From an uncultured Eubacteriales bacterium (lineage in GTDB: Bacteria > Bacillota > Clostridia > Oscillospirales > CAG-272), in the NCBI GenBank assembly GCA_900321265.1, contig ONVJ01000151.1:1-7682 (forward strand): DNA of 7,682 bases, read 5' to 3'. Below are positions 1 to 5,672 of the stretch, one piece after another. Both the position numbers and the translations under genes were made by a program. Under the pieces are notes generated by a model that was given only the letters and a program-made list of their open reading frames with translations, searched no databases and had not been told where the DNA came from. Numbering within the stretch: the stretch's first letter is position 1; each line of letters opens with the position of its first letter.

Positions 1-6
1 CAGGGC

Positions 7-29
7 AAAAACGGCACGGTCTCGTGCCG
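7..29 (-). terminator. Rho-independent terminator, minus strand
   Basis: On the minus strand a 7 bp stem (arms 23-29 and 12-18, CGGCACG/CGTGCCG, loop 19-22) is followed directly by five T residues (complement of 7-11). It lies downstream of the lipoprotein gene that ends at 137 and is the best candidate for ending that operon. The stem is short but GC-rich and has the T run in the right place. Confidence 0.7.
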
Positions 30-43
30 AGAAAAATGTCGCA

Positions 44-84
44 GGGGTGTTTAAAAACTCGCCTCACGAGTTTTTAAACACCCC
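44..84. repeat. Perfect 18 bp intergenic hairpin, probable terminator
   Basis: Arms 44-61 and 67-84 are exact inverse complements with a 5-base loop (62-66). Each arm begins or ends with a run of four G or C and has an AT-rich middle. No clean T run follows on either strand (CTTAAAAT on plus, TGCGACATTTTT on minus), so on the minus strand it may act together with the hairpin at 7-29. Its design closely resembles the hairpin at 5625-5661, so both may belong to one genome-wide terminator or palindrome family (inference). Confidence 0.6.
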
Positions 85-136
85 CTTAAAATATGATAAA
101 TGCAATGCTGTGTTTTTGATGCTTTGTGTTTGATCA

Positions 137-1480
137 CTACCGGAGATCGATGGAATTCGCGATCTTCCAGTCGAAGTTCTCAGGGATCTCTCCCGGTATC
201 ATATACCTGTTTGAAGACTCGTCCCTGCCGGAATAATAATCGAAGACGATCAGACAGTCTGCGGCCTTGCCTCGCGCTTCGGTCAGCGCGCGTTCAGAGC
301 GTTCCCTGCAGTTGTAAAAAATGTGTCCCGAGTCAAAAAAGATATCGTCGCTCCGGCGGTATATTAAGCCGTCGACAGAGCTGTCTCCTGAAACCACAGG
401 GATCAGTGAACCGTCTGTGCAGTCATAGCCGGTGTATACCATCCTTAAGGTCGGTGTACCGGAAGAAGGGGTGTACAGGCGCTCATAAAAGGCGACCACA
501 CGTATCCCGCCGCCGGTGTCGCGGTAGGCGAAAACGAAGAGATCCACCGAGCCGTCGTGCAACGAAAAATCGAAGGGATCGCCCTTCTCCGAGGACAGAC
601 GCAGGGTTTTCAGGCTGCCGTCGTCATTCTTCATCAACTCGACGCGGTATCTTTCGTCTCCGAAGAGAAAATCGGCTCCTCCGGGAATAGCATTCGTTTC
701 TTCAGGCAGGTCGTCATACACCCCGAAGGTCTCAAGTGAGATGTCGGGATCCAGTTCCGACAGCGTGTTCACAAAAAGAGCGAGGATGATTCCGAACGGT
801 TCGGCTTGATGATCGTAAGACGTAAGGAGTCTTTTCAGCGTGTCCGTGGTTATCGGGTCTTTTACTGGATAAATTGTTAATGTTGAGCTTATGTCGTCCT
901 CAAAGATCCGGAAATTGTTTTCGTCGGGAGTAACCGTTGCCACGATCACCATTTTGTTCTGGTTGTATCTGATCACGATGCAAAGGGAACCGTCATAAGT
1001 GTTGTGTGCTAAGGTCACCGACGCCTCCTTTTCGACATTGCTGACCGTTCCGTGAGATGTGACCGCTTTCACGTAGCTGACTGTACGGGTGAGATACCTT
1101 GAGGCAGTGACCATTACTTTGGAGATACCCTGGTTTCGAATCAGCTCGAACTCTTCTCCCGCAAGGTGTTCTGGAAGCTTTGACACTACCCTTTCGATGG
1201 CGGCGGCCCTGGCGGAGGGGTCCCACAGCTTCTTTTCTGATGTCTGTGTACCGATATTCTCCGGGGAAGTCGAACCGATATCTGAAGCAGAGTCTCCGGT
1301 CGCGGGGGTAATTCCAGTGCTTTCAGGCGGATCGACGGCTGAGGTCGTGACATCGGTCTTTGGCGGATCGGCGGCGGTGTCTGACGGCTCTGTCCCGGGG
1401 ACGGGCAGGATCCCGTTTGCGCAGGAGGATAAGAGGATCAGCAAAGCAACAGCGGTAATCGAAGCCTTTTTTAAATTCAT
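137..1480 (-). CDS. Unrecognised secreted lipoprotein, second gene of solute-binding operon
   Basis: I do not recognise this family. From the ATG at 1480 the product has 447 residues. A lysine-bearing N terminus and a hydrophobic stretch end in a lipobox (Leu-Ser-Ser-Cys, lipidated Cys20), which predicts export and anchoring on the outer face of the membrane. A linker rich in Pro, Thr, Ser and Asp follows to about residue 75. The remaining globular part is mixed alpha/beta, with many acidic and aromatic residues near the C terminus (for example DYYSGRDES) and a few scattered Cys; I see no catalytic motif or further membrane segment. It starts 37 bases after the stop of the solute-binding protein gene, with no promoter or terminator between, so the two are probably cotranscribed and may act at the same surface site. 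A GTG at 1489 in frame could add three residues. Codon use looks more mixed than in its operon partner. A role as accessory or ligand-handling lipoprotein is only a guess. Confidence 0.85.
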   Translation of the reverse strand: MNLKKASITAVALLILLSSCANGILPVPGTEPSDTAADPPKTDVTTSAVDPPESTGITPATGDSASDIGSTSPENIGTQTSEKKLWDPSARAAAIERVVSKLPEHLAGEEFELIRNQGISKVMVTASRYLTRTVSYVKAVTSHGTVSNVEKEASVTLAHNTYDGSLCIVIRYNQNKMVIVATVTPDENNFRIFEDDISSTLTIYPVKDPITTDTLKRLLTSYDHQAEPFGIILALFVNTLSELDPDISLETFGVYDDLPEETNAIPGGADFLFGDERYRVELMKNDDGSLKTLRLSSEKGDPFDFSLHDGSVDLFVFAYRDTGGGIRVVAFYERLYTPSSGTPTLRMVYTGYDCTDGSLIPVVSGDSSVDGLIYRRSDDIFFDSGHIFYNCRERSERALTEARGKAADCLIVFDYYSGRDESSNRYMIPGEIPENFDWKIANSIDLR

Positions 1481-1485
1481 GTTAT

Positions 1486-1490
1486 CCACC
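1486..1490 (-). promoter_or_regulatory. Weak ribosome binding site deciding ATG at 1480
   Basis: On the minus strand GGTGG lies five bases before the ATG at 1480. The in-frame GTG at 1489 overlaps this element and has only an A-rich stretch before it. That favours ATG 1480 as the start. The site is weak compared with the AAGGAG-type sites of the other genes here, which fits translation lower than, or coupled to, the upstream gene. Confidence 0.45.
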
Positions 1491-1517
1491 GGTTTTCTTG
1501 TAAGGCCTGTTCGCTTA

Positions 1518-2990
1518 TCAGTCTTCGATCACGACTCCGAGAGGAGCGAGGATGTTCTTGATGTTCGGAACGTTTGCCTTGTTCAGCCTTGCAAGGACTG
1601 TCGCGATGCCGCGGTTCTCAGAGGCGAAGGCGTCGTAGATCGCCTGCATGTAGGTCGTGCCGAGGATCTTAGATGTGTACGCGATATTGTCGTGGATGAT
1701 CTGAAGGTTCTTGGAGGACTCCACGTCGGGCGCGTTCCTCGTCGTCAGGCAGAGATCGAAGTAGGCGGGCATGAGAGCGCTGTCGCTGTAGTAGCTGCTG
1801 GAGTAGTAGGCTGCGGCCTCGCACATGACACCCGAGAACTCAACGTCTTCGGTCGGACCGGGGATGATGAAGAGGGCGTCGCCGTTCGGGCTGACGTTCA
1901 TATAGCGCTCCTGCTCCTCGTTGTACTTCGGGCAGGGAAGGATGCCGAAATTGAGCTCGGTGTTCTTTCTCATCGCCGGGCACTGCGTGAGCGTGTAGAG
2001 GATGAAGAGAGAGCTGCCCGAGGTGAACATGTTGAGAGCGTCGGTGTTGCCGATGACGAGGTAGGAGTTGTCGGAGGTGAAGAGATCGAGGATGTGAAGA
2101 TAGACCTCCGAGAATCTCTCGGTGTCGTCGTTGCCGGGGTAGTAGGGAAGATGATCGGCTCCCTGCTTGGTCGGCTCCATGTCGCAGGCGGTGATGACGG
2201 CCTCATAGAACTGTGTGGCAGCCTCGGCCACACCGACCTGATCTCCCTGTGACGCCTTGCCGTTTCCGTCTTTGTCGACAAATGCCTGCTTGCACATCTC
2301 CTGCATGACGTCGATGGTCCATTTGCCGGGATCGACGAGGGCGTAGAGATCGCCGAGATTCAGGTCTGTCGCCAGATCCTTGTTGAAGAAGCAGGCGCGG
2401 GTGTTGTCGATGCCGGTGATGAAGAAGTCGCTGAAGGTGTAGTAGAGCTTGTCCTGGACGGCAAACTTGTCGTTCGCGTTCTGATCCCACCAGGGCTTTT
2501 CAAGATCGACCGATTCGACGGTGTGGAGATCCGCCGCAGCGCCCTTCGTCAGGACATTGATGATCTCGGACAGGGTGGCGGTGCCGATGTCGTAGGGGCG
2601 CTCGCCGCCGGTCGTCGCGTTGATGATCTGGGTATAGGATATATCCATGACCTGGATCTCAACGCCGAACCTCTCCTTGATGTTTTCGGCCCTCGTGTAG
2701 ACCGCGTCGTTGATCAGCTCACCGTTGATCTCATCCGAGACGATGAGATTGGAGGTGTATTTGGTCTCGGTAACATAGCCCGAAGCTATGATGAAATCCC
2801 GGTCGTATTTTTTGTCGGGAAGATTCGGCAGAAGCTTTGTCTCCTCGGCGGTGAGCTCTCCGGGATCGGCGGTCGTCTGGGCGGCGATCGTCGTTTCGTC
2901 GACCGGAGCCTCGGGCTCGCCGCAGGCTACCGCTCCGGCAAGCATCAGGAGCGCGATAAGGACCGCGGCGGTCTTTGTAATAAATTTCAT
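1518..2990 (-). CDS. Extracellular solute-binding lipoprotein (ABC family 1 type)
   Basis: A 490-residue lipoprotein expected to capture a solute, most likely a sugar or oligosaccharide, outside the cell for an ABC importer. The signal peptide has Lys2 and Lys6, a hydrophobic core and a lipobox ending Ala-Val-Ala-Cys23. A Thr/Glu/Ala-rich linker runs to about residue 55. Family landmarks shared with the second solute-binding protein in this window are NGELINDAVYTR (89-100), the PWW motif near 166-168, KWTIDVMQEMC (223-233) and FGILPCPKY in the C-terminal half. Residues 239-250 form an EF-hand-like loop with acidic or polar residues at positions 1, 3, 5, 9 and 12, probably a calcium site. Length fits the larger family 1 binding proteins. 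The start is fixed by AAGGAGG (2997-3003) six bases before the ATG. It leads an operon with the lipoprotein gene downstream. No permease or ATPase genes are adjacent, so substrate and partners cannot be inferred. Confidence 0.92.
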   Translation of the reverse strand: MKFITKTAAVLIALLMLAGAVACGEPEAPVDETTIAAQTTADPGELTAEETKLLPNLPDKKYDRDFIIASGYVTETKYTSNLIVSDEINGELINDAVYTRAENIKERFGVEIQVMDISYTQIINATTGGERPYDIGTATLSEIINVLTKGAAADLHTVESVDLEKPWWDQNANDKFAVQDKLYYTFSDFFITGIDNTRACFFNKDLATDLNLGDLYALVDPGKWTIDVMQEMCKQAFVDKDGNGKASQGDQVGVAEAATQFYEAVITACDMEPTKQGADHLPYYPGNDDTERFSEVYLHILDLFTSDNSYLVIGNTDALNMFTSGSSLFILYTLTQCPAMRKNTELNFGILPCPKYNEEQERYMNVSPNGDALFIIPGPTEDVEFSGVMCEAAAYYSSSYYSDSALMPAYFDLCLTTRNAPDVESSKNLQIIHDNIAYTSKILGTTYMQAIYDAFASENRGIATVLARLNKANVPNIKNILAPLGVVIED

Positions 2991-3032
2991 AAAATGCCTC
3001 CTTGAGATGAATAATGCTGTTTAACCTTGATT

Positions 3033-3061
3033 ATTATACAATAATCGGGTGTGAATGTCAA
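3033..3061 (-). promoter_or_regulatory. Consensus sigma-A promoter for the solute-binding operon
   Basis: On the minus strand TTGACA (3056-3061), a 17-base spacer and TATAAT (3033-3038) match the housekeeping consensus exactly. The predicted transcript starts near 3026, leaving a leader of about 36 bases before the ATG at 2990, with a strong ribosome binding site. A perfect promoter suggests high expression unless a repressor acts; I see no clear operator. Confidence 0.9.
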
Positions 3062-3086
3062 ATGTTTTTGCCGGGGGAGGGAGCGA

Positions 3087-4541
3087 TCAGCCGAATCTCA
3101 TATTCCCGATGAAGGCCGAGGCAAAAAAGTCCGACGACACAAGGTCCACCGTCTCGCATGCGGCGGCGATCTCCTCAAGCTTTACGACGGCGTCCGGGTC
3201 CGCCGCGCATGCGGCGGCGCCTTTCAGCGCAGTGTTCCCCGACTGCCTTATCTTCGCTTCGAAGACGCTTGGGAAGAGCGACGCGCGGACCGCGCTCGAT
3301 GGTCTGATGCGGCTGCCCAGTCCTCCGGCAAGAATGACCGAGGCGATATCGCCGGCTTCAATTCCCGCGGTCGCAAGCAGCGTTTCGACCGCGGCTCTCA
3401 CCGCGCTCTGGGCCAGCTGAAAGTTCCTCACGTCCTTCTGTGTCAGCAGGACGTTCGGGCAGAGCGCGAATCCCCCGGGGGAGGTCAGCCTTCCGTCGGC
3501 TGTTATCACACCTCTTTCGACAAGGCAGGCGACGAGATCGCACAGGCCGCTCCCGCAGATGCCGGCTGGCGGAAGCCCGCCGACCGTCGAGTATTTCAGT
3601 TCTCCCGCGCCGCCCGCGGCGTCGTAAACTTCGCTGACCGCTCCTCCGACGCCTCCGGTACCGCAGGAGATGCCCGCCGCCTCGAGCGCCGGACCCGCGG
3701 CCGACGACGCGCAGAGCAGTCTTCCGTCTGCCTTCAGAACAGTCTCGCCGTTCGTGCCGAGATCGCAGAACAGCACAGGTCCATCCCGGTCTTCTCCGGG
3801 AAAGATTCCCGACGCGTACAGGCCCGCGGTTATATCGCTCCCGATAAAGGCGGACGCCGCCGGGAGCAGGACCGTCCTGCCGGCGTCGAGCCCCGATTCC
3901 GCCCTGAGCTCGCGCGTTCCGGTGAACACCGGAGTGAAGGGATATGTTCCGATCGGTTCGGGCGACACTCCGCAGAAGATGTGCGCCATGGTCGGGTTTC
4001 CCACGGCGTATATAGTTCGGGCTCCGCCGGGCGACAGCGAGTGTATCATCGAGTTGACCGTCTCTGTCAGACAGGTCCTCATCGCCGTAAGCTTCCCCTC
4101 GCGGCAGGCGGTGATCCTTGAGATGACGTCGGCGCCGAAGACAGCCTGCGGGTTCAGGGCGGTGACCGACCGCCCGGTGGCGCCGCCATCTCCGACCAGG
4201 GCGAGCTCGAGGGTCGTCGTTCCGATGTCGAGCGCCATGTCCGGCCTTTCCCGCGGAGTCGAAGAGGGCTCTGCCGCCGCTGCGGGGGCGGGCGAGGGAT
4301 CGCGGACAGATATGCCTCCCTTCGGAACGGTGAAGGAACAGGCAGGGACACGGCTTCCGTCGGCCAGCGTGACGGTGCAGCCTCCGCATATCCCGCGGCC
4401 GCCGCAGGGAAGCGGGAAGGCTATCCCCGCAAGGGCGAACCAGTCGGAGAGGAGCATGCCCGCGGCTTCGGGCGGAACTGTCAGAAATCTGACGGCGCCG
4501 GATTCTGCGGAAGCGTTTCCGCCTGCCTTTTTATTCTTCAT
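3087..4541 (-). CDS. Compact RACo/DUF4445-like protein: 2Fe-2S ferredoxin fused to ASKHA ATPase
   Basis: A 484-residue cytoplasmic protein of the family that includes RACo and RamA, which use ATP to reductively reactivate corrinoid cofactors of methyl-transfer proteins. Residues 16-80 form a short ferredoxin domain with Cys46, Cys52, Cys55 and Cys68. The CGGRGICGGC block is typical, but only 12 residues separate the third and fourth Cys. A Pro/Ala-rich linker follows (82-100). The ASKHA part begins with the phosphate-1 motif DIGTTT (105-110). It continues with GNPTMAH (181-187), LPAASAFIGSD (226-236), the phosphate-2 motif DLGTNGE (260-266), SAAGPALEAAGI (280-291), GICGSGLCDL (327-336), LTQKDVRNFQLAQ (366-378) and LAGGLGSR (404-411). 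The usual GMRA-type motif reads GTGG (294-297). RACo itself is over 600 residues, so this is a short form. The start has AAAGGAGG (4550-4557) eight bases ahead of the ATG. No corrinoid protein or methyltransferase gene is nearby, so the target is unknown. Confidence 0.9.
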   Translation of the reverse strand: MKNKKAGGNASAESGAVRFLTVPPEAAGMLLSDWFALAGIAFPLPCGGRGICGGCTVTLADGSRVPACSFTVPKGGISVRDPSPAPAAAAEPSSTPRERPDMALDIGTTTLELALVGDGGATGRSVTALNPQAVFGADVISRITACREGKLTAMRTCLTETVNSMIHSLSPGGARTIYAVGNPTMAHIFCGVSPEPIGTYPFTPVFTGTRELRAESGLDAGRTVLLPAASAFIGSDITAGLYASGIFPGEDRDGPVLFCDLGTNGETVLKADGRLLCASSAAGPALEAAGISCGTGGVGGAVSEVYDAAGGAGELKYSTVGGLPPAGICGSGLCDLVACLVERGVITADGRLTSPGGFALCPNVLLTQKDVRNFQLAQSAVRAAVETLLATAGIEAGDIASVILAGGLGSRIRPSSAVRASLFPSVFEAKIRQSGNTALKGAAACAADPDAVVKLEEIAAACETVDLVSSDFFASAFIGNMRFG

Positions 4542-4582
4542 CTGGAAGCCCTCCTTTCCGGACTGTTCATACTGTCTGTATT

Positions 4583-4611
4583 ATTATACCACGGCATGGG
4601 CTCAGGGTCAA
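4583..4611 (-). promoter_or_regulatory. Sigma-A promoter for the ASKHA/ferredoxin gene
   Basis: On the minus strand TTGACC (4606-4611), a 17-base spacer and TATAAT (4583-4588) lie about 40 bases upstream of the ATG at 4541. Five of six -35 bases and all -10 bases match consensus. It is back to back with the plus-strand promoter at 4635-4663; the two -35 elements are separated by 23 bases. Confidence 0.85.
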
Positions 4612-4634
4612 CAGTTGCCGTTTTATAAAAACTA

Positions 4635-4663
4635 TTGATTGAAAAAATAAAATATGATATAAT
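4635..4663 (+). promoter_or_regulatory. Sigma-A promoter with extended -10 for the membrane protein gene
   Basis: TTGATT (4635-4640), a 17-base A/T-rich spacer and TATAAT (4658-4663), with TGA just before the -10 giving an extended TGnTATAAT. The transcript should start near 4670, giving a leader of roughly 117 bases before the ATG at 4787. Confidence 0.85.
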
Positions 4664-4670
4664 AATATAT

Positions 4671-4711
4671 CCTTTCCGGATCGCGAAAAACCGAAGACCG
4701 GAGCGGAAAGG
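4671..4711 (+). other. Possible 5' leader hairpin of the membrane protein mRNA
   Basis: CCTTTCCG (4671-4678) and CGGAAAGG (4704-4711) are exact inverse complements enclosing 25 bases. The left arm sits almost at the predicted transcript start. A competing five-base pairing is possible inside (4675-4679 with 4698-4702). It could be an mRNA-stabilising stem or a binding site; there is no T run, so it is not a terminator. Confidence 0.4.
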
Positions 4712-4786
4712 AATTCCAAACTTAAAAAAGCATTTAATAAAGACGTCCGTCCGCGCCGCGGCGCGGCGGGAGAAAGGCGGAAACGC

Positions 4787-5605
4787 ATGGCAAAAGAAAC
4801 CGAAAAGAAAACAGTCGCCCATACCTACACAAAGGTGGAGGGCAAGACTCAGAGCAAGGAGGAGCTGCTCCAGCAGACCAGGAAAAACGCGATGCCCTAC
4901 AGGATCACGGGTGTGATATTCTGGATACTCGCGCTCACCTGCGAGGTCTTCGCGATCCTCTTCTTCAGGGTCGCTCTGGAGTGGGACTTCCTCTATGAGG
5001 AGCCGGGACATACGATCGCGTGGATAGTCGCGCTCGCGCTCGACCTGATCTTCCTCGTCGTCGGCTCGCTGCTCTGGAAGAAGGGGAATCACCTCGATCC
5101 CGCGAAGAGATCCCAGGAGATCAAATTCTGGTGCCAGAACAACCTCGGGGTCATCGTTGCGGCGATCGCCTTCGTGCCCTTCATCATCTTCGCTCTGACC
5201 GACAAGAACGCTACCAAGAAATCCAAGACTCTTGCCGCTATCGCCGCCGCCGTGGCGCTGATAATCGGAGTCCTGTTCGGGATCGACTGGAATCCGCATT
5301 CTCAGGAGGAGATGCTCGAGAACGCCGGGATCAACACCGTATACTGGACCGCGAGCGGCACTGTCTACCACACTCACGACGACTGCGGACATCTTAAGAA
5401 CACGAAGGATCTTCTGACCGGATCCTCCGCGACCGCGATCGAGAACGGCAAGACCAGACTCTGCAAGACCTGCGAGAAGAAGGACGCGGATCTGCTTGCT
5501 GCAGGAGAACAGGCGGTCACCGAGGCGACTCCCGTCGACGACGGAGAGAAGGATGTCGGAGGAGATCTCACCGTAGAGATCCCCGACGATACCACCGGAG
5601 GATAA
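4787..5605 (+). CDS. Four-helix membrane protein with C-terminal His/Cys (probable zinc) module
   Basis: A 272-residue protein of unknown role. A charged N-terminal segment (1-38) with many Lys and Glu is followed by four likely membrane helices at about 40-60, 77-97, 120-138 and 149-166. After these comes a small module, VYWTASGTVYH, with His195 and Cys200, then Cys226-X2-Cys229 in the LCKTC segment. This pattern resembles a metal-binding module seen at the ends of various Firmicutes membrane or secreted proteins, and zinc binding by His195, Cys200, Cys226 and Cys229 is likely. An acidic, low-complexity tail (about 240-272) ends the protein. Even helix number would place both ends on the same side, but the Lys-rich loop between helices 3 and 4 (139-148) makes orientation uncertain. 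The start is preceded by AAGGCGG (4774-4780), six bases from the ATG. It is monocistronic, divergent from the ASKHA gene, and followed by a terminator hairpin. Confidence 0.88.
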   Translation: MAKETEKKTVAHTYTKVEGKTQSKEELLQQTRKNAMPYRITGVIFWILALTCEVFAILFFRVALEWDFLYEEPGHTIAWIVALALDLIFLVVGSLLWKKGNHLDPAKRSQEIKFWCQNNLGVIVAAIAFVPFIIFALTDKNATKKSKTLAAIAAAVALIIGVLFGIDWNPHSQEEMLENAGINTVYWTASGTVYHTHDDCGHLKNTKDLLTGSSATAIENGKTRLCKTCEKKDADLLAAGEQAVTEATPVDDGEKDVGGDLTVEIPDDTTGG

Positions 5606-5624
5606 GGATCCTGTCAAACAGGAA

Positions 5625-5661
5625 AGGGGCTGTTAAAAACCCGCGGTTTTTAACAGCCCCT
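5625..5661. terminator. Bidirectional terminator hairpin between convergent genes
   Basis: A 17 bp perfect stem (5625-5641 with 5645-5661, three-base loop CGC) lies 20 bases after the membrane protein stop and 12 bases after the solute-binding protein stop on the other strand. T-rich sequence follows on plus (TGTTTTAATT) and a shorter TTTCC on minus. The place between convergent stops and the symmetry fit a shared terminator. Its G4 plus AT-rich arm design matches the hairpin at 44-84. Confidence 0.85.
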
Positions 5662-5672
5662 GTTTTAATTGT

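Noticed and set aside
1482..1490. TTATCCACC resembling a DnaA box
   Set aside because: A single near-match that overlaps the start of the lipoprotein gene; no cluster of boxes or AT-rich unwinding region suggests an origin.
1089..2252. Open frame of 387 codons on the plus strand
   Set aside because: It lies antisense across two convincing lipoprotein genes, has no ribosome binding site, and its product is a low-complexity Val/Gly/Asp/Arg sequence typical of a shadow frame in GC-rich DNA.
3051..4638. Long plus-strand open frames (3051-4121 and 3670-4638)
   Set aside because: Both are antisense to the ASKHA/ferredoxin gene, whose motifs are unmistakable. Their products are Arg/Ala/Pro/Ser-rich without domains.
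4751..4766. Perfect 16-base GC palindrome in the leader of the membrane protein gene
   Set aside because: The palindrome CCGCGCCGCGGCGCGG is seen, but it has no loop spacing, occurs in very GC-rich sequence where such symmetry arises easily, and no T run follows. I do not call it a site.
4538..5617. Minus-strand open frame of 359 codons
   Set aside because: It is the reverse shadow of the membrane protein gene and runs across its promoter region and the divergent promoters. The plus-strand gene has promoter, ribosome binding site, helices and a motif-bearing module.
5610..5622. Small five-base-stem hairpin before the 5625 terminator
   Set aside because: CCTGT/ACAGG with a three-base loop is too weak to call and may only be accidental sequence next to the real terminator.
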